Notes: generated by a model not told the origin, from the letters alone. A DNA stretch of 64,000 nt from DASYQD01 sp963846495 (GCA_963846495.1 CAWJWP010000002.1:54137-118136), one strand, 5' to 3'. Positions 49,562-58,946 are shown, counted from the first letter of the stretch. Translations and numbers: made by a program.

Positions 49562-50325
49562 GAATAATTCCATGGTAATGGAATGGACGAGTGATATCAG
49601 CGCCTTTAGCAAGACGCACAAAACAAAATTAAATCCGTCATTCCGCGCATTCGTAACTGTTATGAAAATCGAGATGTTCCTGAGCGGAATCCCATGGCCA
49701 TGCACATCAACTATGAAAAGCGTTTTCATAGCCAACTCGCTATCAACGGGATTCCGCTCAAGTTAGCTTTGTTCTTCGTAGTCATCGTGCAAGCGCGGAA
49801 TGACGGCTCGATTGGAGTGTTCAGTGCGCGCAGTTCGACTCAGCGGATGACGAAATCAGCGCCGCGTCTGCCATCGGCCGTCGAAAAAATAATTTTGCTT
49901 TCTCCCGTCTCTTTTCATTGACATTTATCAATGTCTTTATTTACCAAACATCATCGCTTTTGTTTTGTGATCGACTGCATTTTTGCTCCATGTTCGGATG
50001 TAAAATTCTGGACGACCAGTCTATCATGTTTTTAAAATTATCAAAAATGGGAAAAAGAATATAGGAGCAAATACTATTTGGAACAACAACCTCTTGAGAC
50101 AGCACCATTGAAGAAGTGAGTGTATAAAATGGATTGGTTAGCGGACAAATTTTAATGTAAGACCAATCTGAAGGAGACCTCCAAAAATCCAATACGAAGA
50201 AGCAACCATAGCCGCCGCCGAGGAGAGTGATTTGGCATTCTTTCGTTACTCCGATGAGCAAGGGGAAATCTTCGATGGGCGGCATGTATAGTGGCAATAA
50301 AGTATAAACATAAAAATTAAAAGAA
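49562..50325. other. Long intergenic region holding a foldback element
   Basis: 764 bp without a convincing gene. It contains the foldback element at 49635-49806 and a short stem GACATT/AATGTC (49920-49935) followed by TTTATTT, a possible terminator for upstream transcripts. A minus-strand frame of 118 residues (49941-50297) is open but its composition and lack of a ribosome site make it doubtful. Confidence 0.6.
49635..49806. mobile_element. MITE-like foldback element
   Basis: 172 bp with perfect 14-bp terminal inverted repeats, CCGTCATTCCGCGC (49635-49648) and GCGCGGAATGACGG (49793-49806), and a perfect inner 12-bp pair, GAGCGGAATCCC (49682-49693) and GGGATTCCGCTC (49748-49759). It has no coding capacity. 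The nested symmetry is that of a non-autonomous miniature transposable element or a large structured repeat. No clear target duplication is visible. Confidence 0.65.
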
Positions 50326-51412
50326 ATGAAATTATTTGAAAGCGTAACCCTAGGGGGCCGACCTGAAAAACCGAATGGTCATGGCCGCCATGACAAGAAG
50401 TAGAGCTAATACCAAAGGTGTCATTGGTGATATGACCGTTGAATATTATATCCAACGAACAAGTGCTGGTCTAATCTTGACCGAAGGCATCAACATTTCA
50501 ACAGATGCTATTGGAAGTCCTTGGACTCCCGGAATATTTACCCAAGAGCAAATGGATGCTTGGAGAAAAGTAACGAAGTCAGTCCATAATCATGGAGGTT
50601 TAATTTATGCTCAACTGTGGCACACCGGACGTATCGGTCATTCAGTAGATAGGGAAGGCGTATTACCCGCTGCTCCATCAGCCGTGGCTATTAAGGGAAT
50701 GCAACATTATACATCTCAAGGACTGAAAGAATTTGAAACCCCGCGTGACCTAACGATCGAAGAAATCAAGCAAACCATTCGGGACTACAAGCAAGCAGCT
50801 CTTCATGCAATGGAAGCAGGATTTGATGGGGTTGAATTACACGCTGCAAATGGATACTTACCCAACCAGTTTTTAGCAGACAACACTAATCAAAGAACGG
50901 ATGAATACGGCGGAAGCATTGAAAACAAAAGCCGATTCATTCTGGAAGTGATGAAAGAATTAATTGCCGCCATTGGAGGTGACCGCGTAGGTATAAAGAT
51001 CTCTCCTTTGCATGCGTACGGGGGAGTTGCTTTTCAGGACCCGATCGCAACGTACACCTACTTGATTAATGAGTTGAATAAAATGGATTTGGCTTTTGTT
51101 GAAATAATGAAAAGAAGCCCTATGCTTCCCTTACTGCCTGGCTATCCAACAGCGGATGAAATTGAATTATTTGGTGGGCTATCATCCCATCTAGTGATTG
51201 CCAATTCCGGCTACACCCAAGAAACTGCCGAAGTTGAATTGAAAAAAGGAATTGCCAAGCTTATTTCCTATGGTTCCTTGTTTTTAGCTAATCCGGATTT
51301 ACCCAAACGATTTGAATTGAATGCCGGACTAAACCCGCCCGACCTAGCCACCATGTTTGGAGGTGGAGAAAAAGGCTATACGGATTATCCGTTTTTAACC
51401 TTCCCAAATTAA
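50326..51412 (+). CDS. Old yellow enzyme, alkene reductase (NemA-type) (one early frameshift)
   Basis: About 362 residues. FMN-dependent ene-reductase: LKNRMVMAAMTRSRANTKG, LWHTGRIGHSVD, the catalytic region GFDGVELHAANGYLPNQFL, DNTNQRTDEYGGSIENKSRF, RVGIKISPLHAYGG. ATG 50326 gives MKLFESVTLGG; the frame changes near 50,355 in a run of five G and then matches the family. It probably reduces alpha,beta-unsaturated carbonyls, nitro compounds or quinones using NADPH. Followed 11 bp later by a quinone oxidoreductase gene, so they may form a pair. Confidence 0.9.
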
Positions 51413-51423
51413 GTAAATAAAAA

Positions 51424-52373
51424 ATGAAAGCAATACAATACAATGCCTTTGGCAATTCTGAGGTGATAGAGGTAGTAGAGATTCCTATGCCTGAAATTAA
51501 AAATGAAAACGAAGTTTTAATTAAAGTCATGGCAGCCAGCGTAAATCCTTTGGATATGAAAATACGCAGTGGCTACATGCAACAAATTCGCCCTGTCAGT
51601 TTGCCTTTTGTACCAGGTGCAGATGTAGCAGGGATAGTTGTCGCCACCGGGGAAAGGGTAACCCGATTTAAAGCAGGTGATCAAGTGATCGCTGCTGTCT
51701 ATGACAAACGGATATGCTGAGTACGCGTTGGCAAATGAGAGCCATGTTTCCATAAAACCCACAAATACATCATTTGAAGAAGCAACCTCATTGGTTGTCA
51801 ATATAGGAACTGCCCAATCCGTATTGTTCAATGAGGGAAAATTAGAGAAAGGTCAGAAAGTTTTAATTCAGGGAGGGGCCGGGGCAACAGGAGCCACCAT
51901 GGTACAAATGGCAAAAAATTGCGGAGCCTATGTAATTGCTACTGCATCTGGAGCTAGGCATAGCGTTGGTAAAAAGCCTTGGTGCAGATGAGGTAATAGA
52001 TTATAAATCACAAGACATTGCTGTGTTAGTTAAGGATGTTGATCTGGTGGCGGATTGCGCTGGTGGCGAATCTCAAAATAAACTCTTTGAAGTGCTAAGG
52101 ACTGGAGGCAAATTATTAAGTATAGTAAGCTTGCCTTCCACTGAATTAGCGGAAAAGTACAAAGTTGATGCACGATTTATTCGTTCTGATACATCAGCGA
52201 ATAATTTGACTGCAGGGTTGGCTTTGGTAAGTGAAGGGAAACTCCATCCCTTCGTTGCAAAAACTTTCAGACTAGAGGAAGCTGCACAAGCCCAGGATTT
52301 TTTGTCGGCTGGTGGAGTCAATGGTAAAGTTGTTCTTGTAGTAAGTCAGCAACAGAATAGTTCAGCGAACTGA
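51424..52373 (+). CDS. NAD(P)-dependent quinone oxidoreductase / MDR-family reductase (two frameshifts)
   Basis: About 316 residues. MDR (zinc-independent) fold: MKAIQYNAFGNSEVIEVVEI, VKVMAASVNPLDMKIRSG (read as IKVMAASVNPLDMK), AGIVVATGERVTRFKAGDQV; nucleotide-binding KVLIQGGAGATGATMVQMA; C-terminal LFEVLRTGGKLLSIVSLPS. The frame changes near 51,710 and 51,955. Zn-ligand cysteines are absent, as in quinone oxidoreductases. Directly follows the old yellow enzyme gene. Confidence 0.88.
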
Positions 52374-52482
52374 TGGGGGAGGCAAACGTACTTCTGAAGC
52401 ATAGAGGGTCGGAACATTACATAGCCTCATTACTAAATAAATAAGGTTGGATATTGGCATTAATTTGAAAATATAAAAATGT

Positions 52483-52565
52483 ATAAAATACATAGTAAGA
52501 AATATTGTTGCCGGCGCCGCCGGATCCCAGGGAAACAAATCGTGGAGGAATTGAACAAGGCGTAA
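52483..52565 (+). pseudogene. Fragment of a Rossmann-fold NAD(P)-binding protein
   Basis: Joining two frames at about 52,548 gives IKYIVRNIVAGAAGSQG followed by KQIVEELNKA and a stop. GxxGxxG and the following helix are the start of an SDR/NmrA-type fold, but nothing continues it. The GC-rich stretch GCCGGCGCCGCCGG inside an AT-rich gap stands out. Probably a gene remnant. Confidence 0.4.
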
Positions 52566-52619
52566 ATCTCAAACTTAACTTTAATTAAAAGTTAACTCAG
52601 GTTCTATTTTCGATATTTC

Positions 52620-53126
52620 TCACTGTCCTGTCTTCATTTTGTCGATGGCTTTTCTTCCCTCCGGTGTAATACCCATGATCTCCGTTGCAACACCCATTGT
52701 TTTGTAGGTGTCGAAGAATTTCATTCGCGCAATTGGATGGTCTACTTCGCCGATCAGTGAATAGCCTTGTTGAATTAGATCGTTAACAACTTGTTCGAAT
52801 CCACTCACTGGTAATTGGAAGGCGAGATGCTGTACTCCGCCAGCGGGATTTTTAGCCAGGTAGTCATGGAACACACTTTGACCGGAAAGCGGCTGAATGA
52901 GTTCGATGAAAGAACCACCGTTGTAAGTTTGAGTCGTTAACCCGTCACTGGGCACAACCTTACCATAATATTTTATGTTTAAATCCTCCGCACTATAACG
53001 GTGGGGCTCTGGGAAGCTCACACCTAAAGATTTCTCCAGGAATTTTACCGTGGCGTTAATATCCGGTACCACCCATCCGATCTGTGCGAATTCAAGTTTA
53101 GCGAGAGTGTCGTTGATTTTGCTCAT
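52620..53126 (-). CDS. Glyoxalase/bleomycin resistance (VOC) family protein
   Basis: 168 residues. Two beta-alpha-beta-beta-beta modules: LEFAQIGWVVPDINATVKFL and GVQHLAFQLPVSGFEQVVND. A metal-ligand His in GVQHLAF and Glu in FIELIQPL are visible. The substrate is unknown; VOC proteins include glyoxalase I, dioxygenases and resistance proteins. It is followed by an empty 135 bp before the next gene. Confidence 0.85.
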   Translation of the reverse strand: MSKINDTLAKLEFAQIGWVVPDINATVKFLEKSLGVSFPEPHRYSAEDLNIKYYGKVVPSDGLTTQTYNGGSFIELIQPLSGQSVFHDYLAKNPAGGVQHLAFQLPVSGFEQVVNDLIQQGYSLIGEVDHPIARMKFFDTYKTMGVATEIMGITPEGRKAIDKMKTGQ

Positions 53127-53260
53127 AGTGTCTCTTTTGTTAAGTGTTGAACAAAATTAAAGCGTCAGCCTTTCACCGCCAAGGGTCATTTGCGTCTATA
53201 GAGCAGGCAGTTTGCGCCTATTTTGGTAAATCAAGTGCTAACATTGAGTTATTTTTCTTT

Positions 53261-53782
53261 TCAAGGTTGCTTTTGTATTTCATAATGCAGCTGAAGAGTG
53301 CTGTCGTTTAATTTCGTAACCTCTAAGAGTTTTAGTTTAAAGTCAAGTTCAACTTTTTTAAGAAGAGGTAAGCCAGTTCCGAAGAGAACGGGTTCCAATA
53401 CGAAATAGATATCATTCACTAAACCGGCATTCACAAACTCACTTATTGTCATTGTTCCCCCAATAATAACTGCTTCGGTGTGTCCCTTTTCTGCAAGCAT
53501 TTGAGCTATTTCAGGAGCACTCTTTTGAACGAAAACTACGGTTGGATTGTCCGACTTTGCTTGTTTGTCCGTTGTTAGCACGACCGTTGTTCCTTCTCTT
53601 GTCAGGGGGAGATAATTTGGTGAAAGTTTGTTGTAGGTCGTCTTGCCCATGATAACTGCTTTATATTTTTGGCAAATGGATACAAAACTCTCATCGAATT
53701 CTGGAGACAACCAATCTGGTTCGTTTCTTGAATTAGAAATAAAACCATTTAAGGATACGGCTATGTAGATACTAATTTTCAT
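53261..53782 (-). CDS. Dihydrofolate reductase-like (RibD C-terminal) protein
   Basis: 173 residues from ATG 53782 (MKISIYIAVSLNGFISNSRN), the usual start for the YwjB/YyaP type. KAVIMGKTTYNKLSPNYLPL and EAVIIGGTMTISEFVNAGLV are the NADPH-binding and substrate-loop motifs. Role in these small DHFR/RibD-like proteins is unknown. An upstream in-frame extension to 53854 is weaker. Confidence 0.85.
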   Translation of the reverse strand: MKISIYIAVSLNGFISNSRNEPDWLSPEFDESFVSICQKYKAVIMGKTTYNKLSPNYLPLTREGTTVVLTTDKQAKSDNPTVVFVQKSAPEIAQMLAEKGHTEAVIIGGTMTISEFVNAGLVNDIYFVLEPVLFGTGLPLLKKVELDFKLKLLEVTKLNDSTLQLHYEIQKQP

Positions 53783-53919
53783 ATTTTGAATTCTGTTTTT
53801 TGATTTTCCAAAACTAATTCTCTCTGTTTTTAACCTTGTCATTGCTGCGTTCATTTTGTGACGGGAGCAGCGGAATTTTGTGTCGCCTCAATCATTGTTA
53901 ATAAACTGATTACCTCCAG

Positions 53920-54036
53920 TTACAATACCACAATGAGTGACTTTACGAATATGTCATTCTCGCTAACCGCTCTTACAAAGGAAAAAGACTCGTCTGTTTC
54001 CACCTCGCTGTTTATTGGAAAAGCTTTGATTTTCAT
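53920..54036 (-). CDS. 38-residue ORF coupled to the hydrolase gene
   Basis: ATG 54036 overlaps the hydrolase stop codon (ATGA), giving MKIKAFPINSEVETDESFSF then VRAVSENDIFVKSLIVVL. Acidic with a hydrophobic end. It may be a small protein or the start of a frameshifted gene, since sensible-looking sequence continues briefly after the stop. Low confidence. Confidence 0.3.
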   Translation of the reverse strand: MKIKAFPINSEVETDESFSFVRAVSENDIFVKSLIVVL

Positions 54037-54586
54037 AATGATTTAATATCCTGTGCGACTAAGGTTAGATCGTTGTTAAGCTGATGACCACCGATGGCTA
54101 TTTCACGAAAGACTGCCCAAGGAAGATTTTGTTTATAGAATGTAAAGTGACTAAATGGAACTACTTCATCATCCTTGCATTGATAGAAAAAAATTGGGAC
54201 GTCTTTCGGCAGTTTATCAGAAAAATCTTCTTGCAGCTTAAGGGACTGCACCCAGTCTTCGTTACCACTCCAAAACGGTGGTGCGATAAGAAAAATTCCT
54301 GTGATATTTTTTTTTATCTTATTTTCAGAAAGATATTTCAACAACATTGAAGCACCAAGAGAGTGGCCTAGCCAAAATAACTTCACCTTTGATCGAAGAA
54401 ATCTCTTTGCCTATTTGCTTTAGCCATTGTCGCTCCGAAATCCGGTTCTGCTTCATCGGGAAGCATTTTCGGGTAATGTACTTTATAAGCTGTTCCCAAT
54501 GCTTTTCGTAAAGAAGCGACTAACTCTGCATCTTCTTCATAACCTCCGTTGCCACCACCCTGGATAAATAGTACATGCTTGCTCAT
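54033..54586 (-). CDS. Alpha/beta hydrolase of the RBBP9/YdeN-like type (one frameshift)
   Basis: About 184 residues. MSKHVLFIQGGGNGGYEEDA, then after a frame change near 54,400 WLGHSLGASMLLKYLSENK (nucleophile Ser in GHSLGAS), FYQCKDDEVVPFSHF (catalytic Asp) and IAIGGHQLNNDLTLVAQDI (catalytic His). Small serine hydrolase of unknown substrate. Begins 22 bp after the DinB gene on the same strand. Confidence 0.82.
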
Positions 54587-54608
54587 TGTTGAAACTTTAT
54601 TTTATTGT

Positions 54609-55097
54609 TTACGCCGTCGCTTTATTAAAGTCAATCACCTGCTTAGTATGTCTTATAATGTGGTTTTCATATAAAATCACGCATTCGTATTTTGTCAGAT
54701 TCCCCCATCCAGGCAGCTCCCAATCAACACAAGTTTCAGTTAAATCCTCCTTGTCAATCATTTGGAAAATTTTCTCCTGCGATTCACGTAAGGAGACGAT
54801 CAGGTCCTCTTTTGTATATTGTTTTGCGTCAGGTTCTATATCAGGTGCAGTGGAGAACTTCTTGCCAAAATCCAGAAACAGCGCCTTGATCGCATCGGCA
54901 TTTTTATCGTATGGGCGTTCCGTCTTTTTAGTAGAACCTAAATTCGTGTCTGTCCCTTTTAGGATATGGTTGCCAATCTGACCTACCGACCAACCACCAT
55001 CAGCCCTTTTCTTATTTATGTCAGCGTGTCGCTGAATGGCATCAATGAAATTGTTAAAGACAGTTTCAATCCTGAGTTTCAAGTGGTTTTTGTTCAT
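54609..55097 (-). CDS. DinB family protein (putative metal-dependent thiol transferase)
   Basis: 162-residue four-helix bundle: FNNFIDAIQRHADINKKRAD, WSVGQIGNHILKGTDTNLG and VILYENHIIRHTKQVIDF carry the three His ligands (HIL and HIIRH region). DinB-like proteins use bacillithiol or other low-molecular-weight thiols, or act as damage-induced proteins. Located in a run of small minus-strand genes. Confidence 0.85.
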   Translation of the reverse strand: MNKNHLKLRIETVFNNFIDAIQRHADINKKRADGGWSVGQIGNHILKGTDTNLGSTKKTERPYDKNADAIKALFLDFGKKFSTAPDIEPDAKQYTKEDLIVSLRESQEKIFQMIDKEDLTETCVDWELPGWGNLTKYECVILYENHIIRHTKQVIDFNKATA

Positions 55098-55123
55098 TTG
55101 AGGATAATTCGGTAGTGATTAGT

Positions 55124-55358
55124 CTAATTTTTTGACAACGTAATTTGCTTTGGGTGCTTAAGTCTGTAGATACTAACTGAATGAATTACTACAGCGACAA
55201 AACTTCCTGTAACAATTGGTGCGGCACCAAGTGAGCAAACCATATATTATGTAAATGGTGTTTGCCACTAACGATAAAACCCTGAGATACAAAATATCTT
55301 TCATCGCCATTGCGGTCAGATTCAGGGTAAGGGCTAAAAAACCTAAAGCATTTGTCAT
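55124..55358 (-). CDS. Small inner membrane protein, YgjV/SemiSWEET-like (one frameshift)
   Basis: About 77 residues: MTNALGFLALTLNLTAMAMK, then LRVLSLVANTIYIIYGLL and, after a frame change near 55,230, GAAPIVTGSFVAVVIHSVSI ending RLKHPKQITLSKN. Three hydrophobic spans with PIV and N residues typical of YgjV/SemiSWEET-like membrane proteins. The frame change is likely an indel in a homopolymer-rich stretch. Confidence 0.6.
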
Positions 55359-55396
55359 CGGATAATATTTAAAGGTTCATCATAACGTTTAATGTA

Positions 55397-55924
55397 TTAG
55401 CTGATTTTGTTGTCTGCGTATTCTAGCAACATGACATAACAAGGGTTGAGGTGAGTTTCGGTAAGATGAAATTGATCTCTCATGATAATCCGAAAGCCGA
55501 ATTTTTTGTAAAAGTCGATTGCCGTTGTATTCTCTACCCATACCACCAACCACATTCCGTTTTGCCCGCGTGATTTGGAGTATTCGATATTGTAACTCAA
55601 AAGTTTAGCGCCTAGCCTAAGGCCGTGAAAAGAATCCAGCAAATAGATTTGATCCATTTTTGAAACATTCTCTAGCGTAATTGCCGGATGTTTCATCGTA
55701 AGCTCTATTTTGGAAAATCCGGCTACTGTATCTTCATGCTTGATGATATGATAAATATTTACAGGGTTAGTCAGTTCCTTTTCAATAGCATCGAGGCTGT
55801 ATATTCTTTTCATGTAGGTAGCTATTTCATGTGCTGGTGCGCTGTCCTTGTGTGCTTTATAAAAAGTTTCAGCACCCAGTTCGCTAAGTACTCCTGCATG
55901 TTGTAGTGACGCTTTGATAATCAT
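55397..55924 (-). CDS. GNAT family N-acetyltransferase
   Basis: 175 residues. DTVAGFSKIELTMKHPAITL and MDQIYLLDSFHGLRLGAKLL form motif A (acetyl-CoA loop, GLRLGAKLL in place of the classical GxGxG), and VWVENTTAIDFYKKFGFRII is motif B. Substrate unknown. Starts ATG 55924. Confidence 0.88.
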   Translation of the reverse strand: MIIKASLQHAGVLSELGAETFYKAHKDSAPAHEIATYMKRIYSLDAIEKELTNPVNIYHIIKHEDTVAGFSKIELTMKHPAITLENVSKMDQIYLLDSFHGLRLGAKLLSYNIEYSKSRGQNGMWLVVWVENTTAIDFYKKFGFRIIMRDQFHLTETHLNPCYVMLLEYADNKIS

Positions 55925-56082
55925 TTGTAGCCCGTATTATATAATCTCCAAATCATACTCTTCGGAGAACATTCTGTAGTTTCTTATTCGTTTGCTATGA
56001 AATTTATTGTGCGACGATTTCCGCTAAATCCTTTCGATGCCTAAAGCAAGCTAAATTGTATGATAACAGAAAATACTTATTT

Positions 56083-56107
56083 TGCATTAATTGATAACAA
56101 TAATGCA
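56083..56107. promoter_or_regulatory. LysR-type operator
   Basis: Perfect 7-bp inverted repeat TGCATTA / TAATGCA with an 11-nt spacer, 10 bp before the LysR start codon. It has the T-N11-A architecture of LysR-type binding sites and most likely mediates autoregulation and control of the divergent genes to the left. Confidence 0.7.
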
Positions 56108-56117
56108 TCAATAAAAA

Positions 56118-57011
56118 ATGACAACCCAGCAACTAAAGAACTTCCTTGCTGTAAGTGAAGTATTAAATTTTCATAAGGCAAGCAGTAGTATGTATATCGC
56201 ACAGCCAGCTTTGAGTCGACAGATAAAAAACCTGGAAGATGAAGTTGGTGCTGAATTATTTGACCGAACAAAAAAACAGATCAAGCTTACTGCTGCTGGT
56301 GTGTTCTTTAAAAATGAAGTCACGCGAATCCTTAAACATTTAGGTCAGGCACAAAAAAAGGCTGGCCAGATACACCGGGGTGAAGCCGGAGAAATAACGA
56401 TTGGACATGTGAGTTCGGCTATGCACTCCGTGTTGCCTTATTTTTTAAAGACAATCACAACATCATACCCTGGCTTGAAAATTGGACTTTTAGAAAACTC
56501 TTGCAACATAATATTTACTAAGATACTGGATCGTGAACTCCATTTTGGAATAATACCAAACGAAGTTGGACCCGATGGCATTGAATCTGCGATGCTGTAC
56601 AAAGAGAATTTTGTAGTTGTAATGCCCAAGAATTTGAAAGTAAACCTCAAAAAAAATGTCGGCTTGAAGCTTTTGGCTAATGCCGATTGGATTTTGCCAG
56701 CCCGGGAAGATGGACAGGTGTACAGCGACCTATTATACAGGCTTTTTCAAAAAAATGGTTTTACTCCCAAGGTAGTATTTCAGTCGCCAAATGCAGCAAC
56801 GAATTTAAGAATGGTGAGTGAAGGTCTTGGGGTAACCATCATTGCAAAGTCAGCTGTAACGGGAGTGAATCTGAATATAAAATATTTCGAGCTTACTGAT
56901 ATACCTGCAAAAGTTGAAATGCGATTTGTTTGGTTGAAGGAGAGAGAAGAAGAATTGAAAGAATACATTGAACTTTTCCTGAAAATATTCAGAGAAATAA
57001 GAAGTACCTGA
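56118..57011 (+). CDS. LysR-type transcriptional regulator
   Basis: 297 residues. N-terminal winged helix: LKNFLAVSEVLNFHKASSSM, IAQPALSRQIKNLEDEVGAE, LFDRTKKQIKLTAAG; then a periplasmic-binding-fold effector domain starting ITIGHVSSAMHSVLPYFLKT. Similar in layout to Bacteroidota activators of catechol or stress genes. It is divergent from the GNAT/DinB/hydrolase minus-strand group, which is its likely target together with itself. Confidence 0.93.
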   Translation: MTTQQLKNFLAVSEVLNFHKASSSMYIAQPALSRQIKNLEDEVGAELFDRTKKQIKLTAAGVFFKNEVTRILKHLGQAQKKAGQIHRGEAGEITIGHVSSAMHSVLPYFLKTITTSYPGLKIGLLENSCNIIFTKILDRELHFGIIPNEVGPDGIESAMLYKENFVVVMPKNLKVNLKKNVGLKLLANADWILPAREDGQVYSDLLYRLFQKNGFTPKVVFQSPNAATNLRMVSEGLGVTIIAKSAVTGVNLNIKYFELTDIPAKVEMRFVWLKEREEELKEYIELFLKIFREIRST

Positions 57012-57376
57012 GCCGTCAAGTAGTGCGCAACTTTTCCAACGATCTGCAACCCTGTGAATGAACCATATGACGACTTGTTCGGGATAGTTGAATTTATTTC
57101 CGATATCAGCTATTACAAAATGGCGAGCTATTAGTGGATGAATTTACGATTGCCCTTCCCGTTACTTTCCGATTCAAAATGTGCCCTTCGTTGATTAGTC
57201 AGTGTGTTTACTGATTCGAGTAACAAAATAGTAACAAGAATTGCCTAAAAATCGCCTCAATATCTCTAAACATCCCTAAAGAAATTTTGAGGTTTCGTTA
57301 TTGGCAACAATGCTAGAGGAGTATCCGAGAACCACAAGCAACCTTTATTGGATCGCTCAACTTCACTTAACTTAAC
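57012..57376. other. Intergenic region without visible gene
   Basis: 365 bp between the LysR gene and the 3' end of the hotdog gene, which is convergent. Both strands have only short frames. I see no strong repeat or terminator with T-tract. Confidence 0.6.
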
Positions 57377-57850
57377 TTATTTGATCTTCACTGATGGCGA
57401 TAATTCGGGTACAAGAAATTTTGTTTTCAGATTGTTGGAGTACCCTCTTGCCAGCAGTCTCTTTTTATTCATATTCCATAACTCAAACTGCACATTAATT
57501 ATCTGTTGACCTAACTTGATTATTTCTGTCTTACCAGTAACCACTTCGTCCAATTTAGCAGGCGCCATGTAATCAATGACATTGCTGACAGTAGCATACA
57601 AATTTGCCTTTCCTAAGCAAAGAATAGTAGCGCCTACCATATCATCCATCATAGCGGAAATAACTCCACCATGCAGGGTACCCCCAGGGTTAATCATAAT
57701 CGGAGAGACGGTAAATTCAAAAATCAGCCTACCCTCACCTATCTCCTTCACCACTGGTCGTAGCCAGATCATAAAAGCAGACGGTGATTCTGTGACAACC
57801 TGGTTGATTTGATTTAGTAATATGTCTTTGTACGGGTTTGACGTATTCAT
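57377..57850 (-). CDS. PaaI-like hotdog thioesterase
   Basis: 157 residues. INPGGTLHGGVISAMMDDMV is the conserved helix/loop of the PaaI-type acyl-CoA thioesterases. VSNVIDYMAPAKLDEVVTGK follows as beta strands. Substrate unknown. Ends close to AraC-type gene (8 bp), so the two may be cotranscribed. Confidence 0.88.
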   Translation of the reverse strand: MNTSNPYKDILLNQINQVVTESPSAFMIWLRPVVKEIGEGRLIFEFTVSPIMINPGGTLHGGVISAMMDDMVGATILCLGKANLYATVSNVIDYMAPAKLDEVVTGKTEIIKLGQQIINVQFELWNMNKKRLLARGYSNNLKTKFLVPELSPSVKIK

Positions 57851-57858
57851 AGACTGTA

Positions 57859-58791
57859 TTAAACTGCTAGCGTTTTGTTTCGACTCATTTTGATTATTTC
57901 AAAAAACTGGTATCTATATTCAGTTGGAGTGATCCCAACAGCTTTTTTAAATAATCGTGAAAAATAGGGAGGATTTTCAAAGCCAAGTTGAAATGCAGTT
58001 TCTGCTACAGTATTGTCTGTACTCATCAATATGTTTTTTGCTTCAATGATTAAAGCTATATGAATGTGGTCCAGGGCAGTCTTACCGGTTTCCTGTTTCA
58101 ATAAGTCGCTAAGATATCCTGCCGATAATGATAACTTCGACGCCATATATTTTACTGTTGGCAATCCATGGTTTTGAAGGTTTCCGCTCTCAAAATATAC
58201 CTTAAGGATTTCTGTAAACTTAGAAATTATTGTACCTGACAACACAGTCCGGTTTAAGAATTGCCGATTGTAAAATCTTAACGAATATTTCAGAATGGAC
58301 TCAATATGGGCTACCATTATGTCTTTACTGAAATCATCCTGGTTGTTGTAATATTCCTCCCGTATTTTATAAAAAAGGTCCCAAATGGTTTCTTCTTCTT
58401 TAGGAGATAAATGCAGTGCCTCATTTGCTTCGTAATCGAAGTAGCCGTATTTTTTAATTGTAGAATGAAGTGGATGATTGACCAAAAAATCTTCATCTAT
58501 ATAGATCATAAATCCCTTTTCTGTTAACTCAAGGTCGTTCATCTGTAGGATTTGATTGGGTTTCAAAAAAAACATAGAACCGGTATCGCTATCATACTTA
58601 GTCTTACCATACAAGAGTGTACCAGATTTTACCTTTTTTAAAGCAATCTTGTAAAAACCCATTGTGAATTCCGAATAAACAAAATTGCAGCGTTTTATGT
58701 CTTCGAATGTTAACACTCCAAGCAATGGATTTTCTGGGGGAGGAAATCCGTTTGTTGTGTACAGTTCGGTTATAGTTTTAAAATGTTTCAT
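57859..58791 (-). CDS. AraC family transcriptional regulator
   Basis: 310 residues from ATG 58791 (MKHFKTITELYTTNG). N-terminal cupin-like ligand domain, then two C-terminal helix-turn-helix motifs: TVKYMASKLSLSAGYLSDLL and NTVAETAFQLGFENPPYFSR, and LFKKAVGITPTEYRYQF. An in-frame TTG at 58806 could add five residues. The dyad at 58874-58894 is a candidate site. Confidence 0.92.
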   Translation of the reverse strand: MKHFKTITELYTTNGFPPPENPLLGVLTFEDIKRCNFVYSEFTMGFYKIALKKVKSGTLLYGKTKYDSDTGSMFFLKPNQILQMNDLELTEKGFMIYIDEDFLVNHPLHSTIKKYGYFDYEANEALHLSPKEEETIWDLFYKIREEYYNNQDDFSKDIMVAHIESILKYSLRFYNRQFLNRTVLSGTIISKFTEILKVYFESGNLQNHGLPTVKYMASKLSLSAGYLSDLLKQETGKTALDHIHIALIIEAKNILMSTDNTVAETAFQLGFENPPYFSRLFKKAVGITPTEYRYQFFEIIKMSRNKTLAV

Positions 58792-58873
58792 GTCTAGATC
58801 TACCAAAAATTACAATTATTTACAACAATGAGTTTTAAAATTCCCTTTTTCAACTCATTCTTTATCTGAAATC

Positions 58874-58894
58874 GATATTGATTATTCCAATATC
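58874..58894. promoter_or_regulatory. Dyad upstream of the AraC-type gene
   Basis: GATATTG and CAATATC separated by 7 nt, about 80 bp before the AraC start codon. Candidate operator for the AraC-type protein or for the NmrA gene's regulator. Confidence 0.5.
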
Positions 58895-58909
58895 AGATTA
58901 CTATTGGTA

Positions 58910-58946
58910 AACAGACAATGGATTTTTATTGAAACCATTGTCTGTT
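58910..58946. terminator. Strong hairpin between NmrA and AraC genes
   Basis: Perfect 12-bp stem AACAGACAATGG (58910-58921) and CCATTGTCTGTT (58935-58946), loop 13 nt. On the plus strand it is followed by CATATTTTTTTATTTTC. Both neighbours are on the minus strand, where the 3' flank of the stem is not T-rich, so its action as the NmrA terminator is less certain. Confidence 0.6.

Noticed and set aside
49941..50297. 118-residue minus-strand frame
   Set aside because: No ribosome site, unusual Cys/Trp/Ser content and no family pattern; kept as part of a non-coding gap.
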